From positions 5,554,501 to 5,618,500 of the forward strand of contig NZ_CP020555.1 of NCBI RefSeq assembly GCF_002080455.1: 64,000 bases of DNA, in the 5' to 3' direction. The DNA comes from Streptomyces sp. Sge12. GTDB taxonomy: Bacteria > Actinomycetota > Actinomycetes > Streptomycetales > Streptomycetaceae. The notes below the pieces were generated by a model. That model did no database searches. It worked only from the letters and a program-made list of their open reading frames with translations, and was not told the DNA's origin. Position 1 is the first letter of the stretch, and each line of letters begins with the position of its first letter. Position numbers and translations under genes: made by a program. This document shows positions 1 through 9,000 of this stretch, piece after piece.

Positions 1-638
1 CGCTCGACTCGATGCGGCCCGTCGGAGCGCCGACGACGTGGGTCCTGTCCAACCACGACGTGGTCCGCCACCGCACCCGCTTCGGCAGCCTGGAGCGGGC
101 GCGCGCCGCCGCGCTGCTGATGCTGGCCCTGCCCGGGTCCGCGTACGTCTACCAGGGCGAGGAGCTCGGCCTCCCGGAGGTCGTCGACCTCCCCGACGAG
201 GTGCGCCAGGACCCCTCCTTCTTCAAGGCGAACGGCCAGGACGGACTCCGCGACGGCTGCCGCGTCCCGATTCCGTGGAGCGGCGACCAGGCCCCGTACG
301 GGTTCGGGACCGGCGGCAGCTGGCTGCCGCAGCCCGCCGAATGGGCCGGACTGAGCGTGGAGGCCCAGACCGGCGACCCCGACTCCACCCTGGAGCTCTA
401 CCGCTCCGCGCTGCGCGTGCGGCGCGCCCACCCGGCACTGGGCGCGGGCGACGCCGTCGAGTGGCTGCCCGCCCCGGCCGGCGTACTGGCCTTCCGGCGC
501 GGAGACTTCGTCTGCACCGTGAACACCACCGACGAGCCGGTCCGGCTGCCCGCACCGGGCACGCTCCTGCTCGCCAGCGGCGACCTCGCCGACCCCGAGG
601 TCCTTCCCGCGGACACCACGGTGTGGTGGCAGGGGTGA
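1..638 (+). CDS. alpha-glucosidase (GH13), C-terminal part
   Basis: The gene enters from the left edge and ends at TGA 636-638, so only about 211 C-terminal residues are visible. They contain the last conserved GH13 block (WVLSNHDVVRH, the catalytic NHD motif), followed by GSAYVYQGEELGLPEV, typical of oligo-1,6-glucosidase/alpha-glucosidase enzymes, and a short beta C-domain. No signal peptide can be assessed. It would release glucose from imported maltodextrins in the cytoplasm. The LacI-family regulator overlaps its stop codon, which suggests co-transcription. In Streptomyces an intracellular alpha-glucosidase of this type (AglA) accompanies the maltose ABC transporter genes; those would lie upstream of the window (inference). 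Confidence 0.9.
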   Translation, partial: LDSMRPVGAPTTWVLSNHDVVRHRTRFGSLERARAAALLMLALPGSAYVYQGEELGLPEVVDLPDEVRQDPSFFKANGQDGLRDGCRVPIPWSGDQAPYGFGTGGSWLPQPAEWAGLSVEAQTGDPDSTLELYRSALRVRRAHPALGAGDAVEWLPAPAGVLAFRRGDFVCTVNTTDEPVRLPAPGTLLLASGDLADPEVLPADTTVWWQG

Positions 639-1636
639 CTTCCCCCCTCCGGCTGACGGACATCGCCGCGCAGGCCGAGGTCAGCGAGGCGACCGTCAGC
701 CGCGTGCTCAACGGCAAACCGGGCGTGGCGGCCGGCACCCGGCACAAGGTGCTGGCCGCGCTCGACCTGCTGGGCTACGAGCGGCCCGTCCGGCTCAAAC
801 GCCGCAGCAACGGGCTGGTCGGGCTGCTCATCCCGGAGCTCACCAACCCGATCTTCCCGGCGTTCGCGCAGGTGATAGAGCAGGCGCTGGCCGGGCACGG
901 GTACACACCGGTGCTGTGCACGCAGACCCCGGGCGGGGCCACCGAGGACGAACTGGTGGAACAGCTCGAGGAGCGCGGGGTCACCGGGATCGTCTTCCTG
1001 TCGGGCCTGCACGCCGACGCCCACGCGGACCCCGCGCGCTACCAGAGACTGGCGGCGCGCGGGGTGCCGTTCGTTCTGATCAACGGCTTCAACGAGCAGG
1101 TGAACGCCCCGTTCATCTCCCCGGACGACCGGGCGGCCGCCGACATGGCCGTACGGCACCTCCAGGACCTCGGGCACCGCAGGATCGGGCTCGCGATCGG
1201 GCCGACGCGGTACGTGCCGTCGGCCCGCAAGGAGCAGGGCTTCCTCACCGCCCTGCCGTCGGCCGAGGCGGACGGGCTGATCCAGCGCACGCTCTTCACC
1301 GTGGAGGGCGGGCACGCCGCGGGCATGTCCCTGCTGGACCGCGGCTGCACGGGCATCGTGTGCGGCAGCGACCCGATGGCACTCGGCGTGATCCGCGCGG
1401 CACGCGAGCGCGGGCTGCGGGTGCCGCAGGACGTGTCGGTGGTCGGCTTCGACGACTCCCCGCTGATCGCCTTCACGGACCCCCCGCTGACGACGGTCCG
1501 CCAGCCGGTACGCGCGATGGCGACGGCGGCGGTGGGCGCCCTCCTGGAGGCGGTATCGGGCACCCCGGTCCAGCGCACGGAGTACGTCTTCCAGCCGGAA
1601 CTGGTGGTAAGGGGCTCGACGGCGGAGGCGCCGTAG
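635..1636 (+). CDS. LacI-family transcriptional regulator (maltose/starch regulator candidate)
   Basis: A 333-residue protein starting at GTG 635, which overlaps the TGA of the alpha-glucosidase gene (GTGA), so translation is probably coupled. Residues 4-25 form a LacI-type helix-turn-helix (LTDIAAQAEVSEATVSRVL), followed by the hinge and a periplasmic-binding-protein-like sensor domain with the standard blocks VGLLIPELTNP, AVRHLQDLGHRRIGL and VVGFDDSP. The neighbourhood of alpha-glucosidase, alpha-amylase and amylopullulanase suggests a maltose/maltodextrin-responsive repressor of the MalR/Reg1 type. The 28-bp dyad ahead of the amylase gene is a candidate operator. The effector and true targets are inferred from context only. 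Confidence 0.88.
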   Translation: MTSPLRLTDIAAQAEVSEATVSRVLNGKPGVAAGTRHKVLAALDLLGYERPVRLKRRSNGLVGLLIPELTNPIFPAFAQVIEQALAGHGYTPVLCTQTPGGATEDELVEQLEERGVTGIVFLSGLHADAHADPARYQRLAARGVPFVLINGFNEQVNAPFISPDDRAAADMAVRHLQDLGHRRIGLAIGPTRYVPSARKEQGFLTALPSAEADGLIQRTLFTVEGGHAAGMSLLDRGCTGIVCGSDPMALGVIRAARERGLRVPQDVSVVGFDDSPLIAFTDPPLTTVRQPVRAMATAAVGALLEAVSGTPVQRTEYVFQPELVVRGSTAEAP

Positions 1637-1745
1637 GGGGCGGGGGCTTCGGGCGGCGGGGTCGGGGTGGGGCGGGGCGGCTTCGGGGGCGGGGGCGTGG
1701 TCGGGCGGGGTCGGTTGGTGCGGGGCGGCGTTGGTGAGCGGGAGC
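1637..1745. other. G-tract-rich intergenic segment
   Basis: About 100 bp directly after the LacI gene are almost pure G on the plus strand, with many runs of three to six G separated by one to five bases. This could form G-quadruplexes in DNA or transcript. Its distal end, 1712-1742, is the outer arm of the large inverted repeat described next. Confidence 0.5.
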
Positions 1746-3167
1746 CACTCGACCAGTAGTCAGAGATGTGTATGGGGGTTTCCCGTCAGTCTCATCGTCT
1801 CTCCGTGTCGGGCCGGTCCCTCAAGGGCGCTCCCTTCGGTCGCGTCGCTTCGCGATTTCGCTGCGCTCAACCCTTGACCGACCGTCCCGCCCCGGACATA
1901 CGAAGACTGCCGGGAAACCCCCAAAGGAACGGGCCGGTCCCAGCCTTTAGGGACGGGGACGTCAGAGACCCGCGAGCACGCCGGGCGTGGGGAGCCCAGG
2001 AGACGGGCCCACCCGAAGCCACCTGGCGGGCCGGGGGGCGCATCCAATCGCTACGCGCTCCTCACCCCTCAGCGTCTCCAGCCCGTCTTGGGTTGGACAT
2101 AGGCCGCCCAAGACCGTTGGTGCTTCTCACGTCTCAGCGTCCGACGACCGCTTGGAGTTGGGCATAAGCCGCCCACGACCCGCTGGCGCTCCTCGATCAC
2201 GCGCCTGACGACCGCCTTGGGTTGGGCATAGGCCGCCCACGGTCCGTTGGTGCTCCTCGATCACGTGTCCGGCGACCGTCTTGGGTCGTTGGGAGGGTCT
2301 GACGGCCGATCCTTCGGCTATTTCGTCGTAGATCCGGGTCAGCGCCGGATCGAGTCCCCAAACCGGGGAACAGACGGGGGCAATTGGTGCAAACTGTCGG
2401 CCTTTTGCGGTATCCATGTGCGCTGACCCGCATCCACGACGGAATAGCCGCTGTCCCACGCTTTTCCACCCCAGACAGCCATCAGCCGCCGCCCATGGGG
2501 AGCACCAACCGCCCGCGGGCGGCCTACGCCCAGCCCAAGGCGGTCCTCGGACGCATGTCGAGCCTCGAACCGAGGCCGTGGGCGGCCTGTGCCCAACCCC
2601 GGACCGCCGTCGGACGCGTGATCGAGAAGCGCCAACGGGTCATGGGCGGCCTATGTCCAGCCCCAGACGGTCGTCGGACGCTGAGAGATGAGAAGCGCGT
2701 AGCGATTGAACGCGCCCACCGACCCGGCAGGCTGCTCGGGATGAGCCCGTCTCTCGGGCGCCCCACGCCCGGCCCGCTCGGGCATCTCCGACCACCCCGT
2801 CCCTAAAGGCTGGGCCCGGCCCGTTCCTTTGGGGGTTTCCCGGCAGTCTTCGTATGTCCGGGGCGGGACGGTCGGTCAAGGGTGGCCGAAGGCCATCGCG
2901 AAGCGACGCGACGACGAAGGAGGAGCGCCCTTGAGGGACCGGCCCGACACGGAGAGACGATGAGACTGACGGGAAACCCCCATACGCGTCCCTGACTACC
3001 GGCCCAGCAGGTCCCGCCCCCTGAAGCCCCGCCCCCTGAAGCCCCGCCCCCTGAAGCCCCGCCCCCTGAAGCCCCGCCCCCTGAAGCCCCGCCCCCTGAA
3101 GCCCCGCCCCCGCATCCGGCCCCGCCCGACCACAACCCCGCTCACCAACGCCGCCCCGCCCCAACCG
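1712..3167. repeat. large imperfect inverted repeat (giant hairpin), non-coding
   Basis: Positions 1712-1742 reappear inverted at 3137-3167 with one mismatch. Positions from about 1767 to 1960 reappear inverted at about 2800-2992 with high identity, including the shared block GGGGGTTTCCC and the terminal GGGACCGGCCCGACACGGAG. Near the centre, 2322-2344 pairs with 2421-2451 around a loop of about 75 bp that contains its own small hairpin (TCCCC-AAACC-GGGGA). Each arm carries about three diverged tandem units of about 64 bp containing TTGGGTTGGGCATAGGCCGCCC. Frames open across it on both strands are arginine/proline/glycine-rich, lack ribosome sites and translate the repeat itself, so I see no credible gene. 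It resembles dispersed Streptomyces intergenic repeats I have seen, but its identity is not established. Confidence 0.8.
3012..3110. repeat. 15-bp tandem repeat, six copies of CTGAAGCCCCGCCCC
   Basis: The hexamer CTGAAG recurs at 3021, 3036, 3051, 3066, 3081 and 3096, giving an exact 15-bp period. It lies inside the right arm of the large inverted repeat and has no counterpart in the left arm, so it probably expanded later. A 15-bp period keeps every frame open, which explains spurious frames here. Confidence 0.9.
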
Positions 3168-3187
3168 CCCCCCCTCACCCCGCCCCC

Positions 3188-4006
3188 TCACCCCCGCCTG
3201 AGGGTCCGCCTCGTGCCGTCCGGGGACTGGAAGTCGAGGGTCGGGGTGTCCACCGTGCCGCCCGTGACGTGGAGTATGAGGTTTCGGGTGCCGGGGAGGC
3301 AGGTACTGCTCTCGTCCCGGAACAGCAGGACCCGGACCGACGTCGTCATCTGCGGGTGGTCCAGGACCCAGGAGGCCCTTTCCGAGCACCCTCCGAGCTC
3401 GAGGGTGTACTGCCCCCCGTCGTTCGGCTCGCCGGCGCCGGCGCCGGTGCCGGTCAGGGTGAGGGTGAGGTCGTGCCGATCGGCGGTCCAGGTCCCCGAG
3501 AAGTCGACGTCCTCCATCCCCCCGCCCATGAACAGCGAGGCCGCCAGTGCGACGGCGGCCAGGGCCGTGGCGGCCTTGCCGGTGCCGTCGCCGGGTGCGG
3601 CACCCGGGTCGGGGTCGCTATCCGGTGCGTGCCGGGACGCGCGCGGCAGGCTCGCGACGACGCCGGCGGGGATCGCGAGCAGCGCAGCGGCGCATCCGAT
3701 GATCCAGCCCCCCGTCCCCGACTCCATCAGCATCACCAGGACCGCCAGCGACGCCGTCATCGATGCCGCCGCCCACCAGGCCGCACCGAAGTGCTGGCGT
3801 ATCGCGGCGACCACGAGGGCCGCGAAGGATCCGCACCCGGCGACGAGCAGTACGCCCATCGCGGGCATGCTGCCGGAGTGGTCGGGTCTCAAGGTGGTGG
3901 GTTCGGCGAGTGCGAATCCCACCAGCAGCCCCACCGCCTCGATGCCGAGCGCCCATCGCAGTGCGATGTCCCGCCACTCCTGCGGGCCTTGCGATGTCCT
4001 GCTCAT
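3188..4006 (-). CDS. hypothetical membrane protein with extracytoplasmic C-terminal domain
   Basis: A 272-residue protein starting at ATG 4006, preceded by a G-run that can act as ribosome site (the MSRTSQGPQEW start). Hydrophobic segments occur at about residues 15-35, 48-68, 78-98, 106-125 and 155-172. The last 90 residues form a soluble beta-rich segment beginning DFSGTWTADRHDLTLTLTG and holding two cysteines. That FxGTW opening resembles small extracytoplasmic beta-barrel domains, but I do not recognise the family. It is divergent from the amylase gene, with only 219 bp between the starts. A short perfect dyad (4020-4033) sits just upstream of its start. Confidence 0.7.
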   Translation of the reverse strand: MSRTSQGPQEWRDIALRWALGIEAVGLLVGFALAEPTTLRPDHSGSMPAMGVLLVAGCGSFAALVVAAIRQHFGAAWWAAASMTASLAVLVMLMESGTGGWIIGCAAALLAIPAGVVASLPRASRHAPDSDPDPGAAPGDGTGKAATALAAVALAASLFMGGGMEDVDFSGTWTADRHDLTLTLTGTGAGAGEPNDGGQYTLELGGCSERASWVLDHPQMTTSVRVLLFRDESSTCLPGTRNLILHVTGGTVDTPTLDFQSPDGTRRTLRRG

Positions 4007-4019
4007 GCATCCCCCCGGT

Positions 4020-4033
4020 TTGAACAAGTTCAA
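4020..4033. promoter_or_regulatory. inverted repeat TTGAAC-AA-GTTCAA
   Basis: A perfect 6-bp inverted repeat with a 2-bp spacer, 14 bp upstream of the minus-strand start at 4006. Size and position fit an operator overlapping the promoter of that membrane-protein gene. The binding protein is unknown. Confidence 0.4.
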
Positions 4034-4136
4034 TTGACGAGGGTGCAGGCTACCCGACCGCCCGGGTCCGGGTGGACCGGGTCGGCGGCCGCGCTCCGGT
4101 CGCCCAAGTCCCGTAGGACACACGGAAGAAACAATT

Positions 4137-4164
4137 CTGCAATTTCTTGCGCAAGCTATTGCAG
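4137..4164. promoter_or_regulatory. 28-bp nested dyad upstream of alpha-amylase (LacI/MalR-type operator candidate)
   Basis: CTGCAAT (4137-4143) and ATTGCAG (4158-4164) are perfect inverted arms, and the palindrome CTTGCGCAAG (4146-4155) lies exactly on the same centre, giving 24 of 28 symmetric positions. It is 62 bp upstream of the amylase ATG, in the expected promoter zone. The CG-centred core is a LacI-family hallmark, and TTGCA-type repeats occur in other Streptomyces amylase promoters. Binding by the regulator at 635-1636 is an inference. Confidence 0.6.
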
Positions 4165-4225
4165 GGCTGTTGGTGGGCCCTTACGGTCGCGTGCAATCCC
4201 CCACCTCTCCGCCAGGAGGCCCCAC

Positions 4226-5953
4226 ATGCCCCGCACTGCAAGGAATGGCAGAACCCTGCAGACAGCCCGCGCCGCCGCCGCGGGTGTACTCGCCGCGGCC
4301 GCGCTCACCGCCGCCGGGCCGCAGGCCGTCGCCGCGCCGCCCGGTGAGAAGGACGTCACCGCCGTCCTGTTCGAGTGGCGCTTCGACTCCGTCGCCAGGG
4401 CCTGCACCGAATCCCTCGGACCCGCCGGGTACGGGTACGTGCAGGTCTCGCCTCCCCAGGAGCACGTCCAGGGCGGCCAGTGGTGGACCTCGTACCAGCC
4501 CGTCAGCTACAGGATCGCCGGGCGGCTCGGGGACCGGGCCGCCTTCAAGGCCATGGTCGACACCTGTCACGCCGCGGGCGTCAAGGTCGTCGCCGACTCC
4601 GTCATCAACCACATGGCCGGACCGGCCGATGCCGGCGCCACCTTCACGGGCACCGGCGGGACTTCGTACACGAAGTACACCTATCCGGGCCTGTATTCGG
4701 GCGCCGACATGGACGACTGCCGGGCCTCGATCTCGAACTACCAGGACCGGGGCAACGTCCAGAACTGCGAGCTCGTGCAGCTCGCCGACCTGGACACCGG
4801 TGAGGACTACGTGCGCGGGCGCATCGCCGGGTACCTCAACGACCTCCTCTCGCTCGGCGTGGACGGCTTGCGGATCGACGCCGCCAAGCACATGCCCGCC
4901 GCCGACCTCGCCAACATCAAGTCCCGGCTGACCAAGCCGGGCGTGTACTGGAAGCAGGAGGCGATATACGGCGCGGGCGAGGCCGTCTCGCCGAGCGAAT
5001 ACCTGGGGAACGGGGACGTGCAGGAGTTCCGGTACGCCCGGGACCTCAAGCGGGTCTTCCAGAACGAGAACCTCGCCCACCTGAAGAACTTCGGCGAGGC
5101 CTGGGGCTACATGGCGAGCGGGCAGGCCGGCGTCTTCGTCGACAACCACGACACCGAGCGCGGCGGTGACACCCTCAGCTACAAGGACGGTTCCGCCTAC
5201 ACGCTGGCCAGCGTCTTCGCGCTGGCGTGGCCCTACGGTTCGCCCGACGTGCACTCCGGCTACGAGTGGAGCGACAAGGACGCCGGCCCGCCCAACGGGG
5301 GCACGGTGAACGCCTGTTACTCCGACGGCTGGAAGTGCCAGCACGCCTGGCGCGAGATCTCCTCCATGGTCGCCTTCCGGAACGTGGCCCACGGTCAGGG
5401 CGTCACGAACTGGTGGGACAACGGCGGGGACCAGATCGCCTTCGGGCGCGGCACCAAGGCCTACGTGGCGATCAACCACGAGGGTTCCGCCCTCACCCGG
5501 ACCTTCCAGACCTCCCTCCCCGGCGGCGACTACTGCGACGTGCAGAGCGGGCGGCCCGTCACGGTCGGTTCGGGCGGGCAGTTCACCGCCACGCTCGCCG
5601 CGGGGACGGCCCTGGCCCTGCACACCGGGGCCCGCACCTGCTCCGGTACCCCGGCCGGGCCCGCGGGGGCCGCCTTCGGCGTCAACGCCACCACCGTGCC
5701 CGGGCAGAACATCTACGTCACCGGTGACCGCGCCGAGCTCGGCGGCTGGAACACGGCCGGCGCCCTGAAGCTCGACCCGGCGGCCTACCCCGTCTGGAAG
5801 CTCGACGTGACCCTTCCGGCCGGCACCGCGTTCTCGTACAAGTACATCCGCAAGGACGCCGCCGGGAACGTCACCTGGGAGAGCGGAGCCAACCGCACCG
5901 CCACCGTGCCCGCGAGCGGCAAGGTCACGCTGACCGACACCTGGCGCAGCTGA
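4226..5953 (+). CDS. secreted alpha-amylase (GH13) with C-terminal CBM20 starch-binding domain
   Basis: A 575-residue endo-acting alpha-amylase that hydrolyses starch outside the cell. ATG 4226 follows a strong AGGAGG (4214-4219). Residues 1-37 form a signal peptide with twin arginines near the start and a hydrophobic alanine-rich core, with cleavage expected after AVAA. The GH13 barrel shows DSVINHM, the nucleophile region GLRIDAAKH (Asp218), the acid/base in YWKQEAIYG (Glu245) and FVDNHD (Asp309). Residues from about 480 form a CBM20 starch-binding domain (GQNIYVTGDRAELGGW). Expression is probably controlled by the dyad at 4137-4164. A stem-loop follows, then the amylopullulanase gene. Confidence 0.95.
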   Translation: MPRTARNGRTLQTARAAAAGVLAAAALTAAGPQAVAAPPGEKDVTAVLFEWRFDSVARACTESLGPAGYGYVQVSPPQEHVQGGQWWTSYQPVSYRIAGRLGDRAAFKAMVDTCHAAGVKVVADSVINHMAGPADAGATFTGTGGTSYTKYTYPGLYSGADMDDCRASISNYQDRGNVQNCELVQLADLDTGEDYVRGRIAGYLNDLLSLGVDGLRIDAAKHMPAADLANIKSRLTKPGVYWKQEAIYGAGEAVSPSEYLGNGDVQEFRYARDLKRVFQNENLAHLKNFGEAWGYMASGQAGVFVDNHDTERGGDTLSYKDGSAYTLASVFALAWPYGSPDVHSGYEWSDKDAGPPNGGTVNACYSDGWKCQHAWREISSMVAFRNVAHGQGVTNWWDNGGDQIAFGRGTKAYVAINHEGSALTRTFQTSLPGGDYCDVQSGRPVTVGSGGQFTATLAAGTALALHTGARTCSGTPAGPAGAAFGVNATTVPGQNIYVTGDRAELGGWNTAGALKLDPAAYPVWKLDVTLPAGTAFSYKYIRKDAAGNVTWESGANRTATVPASGKVTLTDTWRS

Positions 5954-5972
5954 GCCGCCGCCCCACCGACCA

Positions 5973-6012
5973 GGGCCGCCCGGCACCATCATCCCCGCCG
6001 GCCGGGCGGCCC
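5973..6012. terminator. stem-loop after alpha-amylase
   Basis: GGGCCGCCCGG (5973-5983) and CCGGGCGGCCC (6002-6012) form a perfect 11-bp stem with an 18-nt loop, 20 bp after the amylase stop and before the next ribosome site. It has no T-run, as is usual in Streptomyces. It may only attenuate, because the next gene begins 34 bp later on the same strand. Confidence 0.65.
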
Positions 6013-6046
6013 TCATCCATGCGACACGTACACAAGGAGACCCGCC

Positions 6047-9000
6047 TTGATACGCCCTGCCGCAGGAGTGCTCGCCGCCGCCCTGGCCGTGACGCTGCTG
6101 CCCACCCTTCCGGCCGCGGCCGCCCCGAGCGGGCCGCCCGCCCCGCCCCCGGACGCGAAACTGGCCGCCGAACCGGCCCGGCACGACCTGACCCGGGAGC
6201 AGTTCTACTTCGTGCTCCCGGACCGGTTCGCGAACGGCGACCCGCGCAACGACCGGGGCGGGCTGACCGGCTCGCGTCTGGAGACCGGCCTGGACCCCAC
6301 GGACAAGGGCTTCTACCAGGGCGGCGACCTCAAGGGGCTCACCGACCGGCTCGACTACATCAAGGGGCTCGGCACCACGGCCATCTGGCTGGCGCCGATC
6401 TTCAAGAACCAGCCGGTGCAGGGCAAGGGGGCCGACGTCTCCGCCGGCTACCACGGCTACTGGATCACCGACTTCACCCAGGTCGACCCGCACTTCGGCA
6501 CCAACGCGGATCTGGAGCGGCTGATCGACAAGGCGCACGGGAAGGGGATGAAGGTCTTCTTCGACGTCATCACCAACCACACCGCCGATGTCGTGGACTA
6601 CCGCGAGGCGTCGTACTCGTACCTGTCGAAGGGGGCGTTCCCCTATCTGACGAAGGACGGCGTGCCCTTCGACGATGCCGATTACGCCGACGGGAGGGCG
6701 AAGTTCCCGAAGGTGGACGGCGAGTCCTTCCCGAGGACGCCCTTCGTTCCGGACGCGAAGAAGAACGCCAAGGTGCCGGGCTGGCTCAACGACCCGACGA
6801 TGTACCACAACCGCGGGGACTCCACCTTCGCGGGCGAGTCCTCCGACCAGGGTGACTTCTTCGGCCTCGACGACCTGTGGACCGAGCGTCCCGAGGTCGT
6901 CAGCGGGATGGAGAAGATCTACGAGAAGTGGGTCAGGGACTTCCGGATCGACGGCTTCCGGATCGACACGGTCAAGCACGTCAACACCGAGTTCTGGACG
7001 CAGTGGGCGACGGCCCTCGACACCTACGCGGCCGAGCGCGGCCGTGACGACTTCTTCATGTTCGGTGAGGTCTACTCCGCCGACACGGCCGTCACCTCCC
7101 CGTACGTGACGCGCGGGAGGCTCGACGCCACCCTCGACTTCCCGCTCCAGGACGCGATCCGCGCGTACGCCTCCCAGGGCGCGGGGGCCGACCGGCTGGC
7201 CTCCGTACTGCGGGACGACTACCGGTACACCTCCGGGAAGGCCAACGCCTACGAGCAGGTGACCTTCCTCGGCAACCACGACATGGGCCGCTTCGGGACC
7301 TTCCTGAAGCAGGACCGGCCGGGGGCGGGGGAGCAGGAGCTGCTGGACCGCTACCGGCTGGCCAACGAGCTGATGTTCTTCTCCCGGGGCAACCCGGTGA
7401 TCTACTCCGGTGACGAGCAGGGCTTCACGGGTGCCAGCGGCGACAAGGACGCCCGCCAGCCGCTGTTCGCCTCGCAGGTCGCCGACTACCTGGACGACGA
7501 CCAGCTCGCAACGGTGCGCACACATGCGAGCGATGCCTACGATCCGGGACACCCGCTCTACCGGCAGATCAGTGCTCTCTCGAAGCTGACGAAGGCCCAC
7601 CCGGCCCTCCGCGACGGCGTCCAGAGCGAACGTTTCTCCGACGGCTCCGTCCACGCTTTCGCCCGCACCGACACCAGGACCCGCACCGAGTACCTGGTCG
7701 CCGCCAACAACGACGCCGCATCCCGCACCGTCGAGATCGACGCCCCGGCCGGTGCCCAGTACCGCACCCTCTACGGCGGCACCGCGCTCCTGCGCGCCTC
7801 GGCGGCCGGCAAGCTCACGGTCCCCGTCCCCGCCCTCGGCTCGGTCGTCCTCCAGGCCGTCACCCCGGCCGCGAAGCCCACCGCCAAGCCCGCCCTGACC
7901 CTGAAGGCCCCCGCCCCCGGCGCCACCGGCACCGTCGAGCTCTCCGCCGACGTCACCGGGGGCGGCCAGAACCGGGTCGTCTTCGCCGCCCAGACCGGCA
8001 ACGACAAGTGGCAGGTCCTCGGCACCGCCGACCACGCCCCCTACAAGGTCACCCAGCACCTCGACGCCCGGACCCCGGCCGGCACCGCCCTGCGCTACAA
8101 GGCCGTCGTCGTCGACTCCGCCGGCCGCACCGCGAGCGCCCTCGCCGCGTCCGCCGCCGGCCAGGCCCCGCCCACCGAGATCCCCACCGCCACCCAGCGC
8201 GACTACGCGGTCGTCCACTACAACCGGCCCGACGGCGACTACACGAACTGGCGGCTCTACGCCTGGGGCGACATGGCAGACGGCGAAGCGACCCCCTGGC
8301 CCGCCGGCCACGACTTCACCGGCCGCGATGCGTACGGCGCCTTCGCGTACGTGAAACTGCGGCCCGGCGCCTCCTCCGTCGGCTACCTCGTCATCGACAA
8401 GGACGGCAACAAGGACGTCGCCGCCGACCGCACCATCGACGTGACGAAGACCGGCGAGATCTGGCTGGAGCAGGGCAAGGAGGCGGCCCGCACCGACCGC
8501 CCCGCCCACCCGCCGCAGGACCAGAACAAGGCCGTCCTCCACTACCAGCGCCCGGACGGCGCCTACGACGGCTGGGGCCTGCACGTCTGGACCGGAGCCG
8601 CGAACCCCACCGACTGGTCCAAGCCCGTGCTCCCCACCCGCACCGACTCCTACGGCGCGGTCTACGAGGTCCCCCTCGCGCCCGGCGCCACCAGCCTCAG
8701 CTACATCCTCCACAAGGGCGACGAGAAGGACCTCCCCACCGACCAGTCCCTGGACCTGAAGGCCACCGGCCACGAGGTGTGGATGCTCGGCGGCCAGGAG
8801 AAGTACCTCCTGCCGCAGCCCGCCGGATCCGCAGCCGCCCTGGACCTCACCAAGTCCCAGGCCGTCTGGATCGACCGCGACACCCTCGCCTGGAACGCCC
8901 CCGCCGCGGCCGCCTCCGTACAGCTCCTCGTCTCGCGCGACGGCGCCGTCAAGGCCGAGAACGGCACCCTGACCGGCCGCGCCCAGTGGCTGCGCCTCGA

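Noticed and set aside
2078..2700. Possible CRISPR array
   Set aside because: Units are diverged throughout, are adjacent without unique spacers, and no cas gene is present.
1760..2992. Several open frames in the large inverted repeat
   Set aside because: They translate the repeats, occur symmetrically on both strands and lack ribosome sites.
3012..3110. Repeat protein encoded by the 15-bp repeat
   Set aside because: The period keeps frames open by chance; no start signal or signal peptide is visible.
1712..3167. Insertion sequence or miniature transposon
   Set aside because: No transposase, no clear target-site duplication, and symmetry runs through the whole element, not only the ends.
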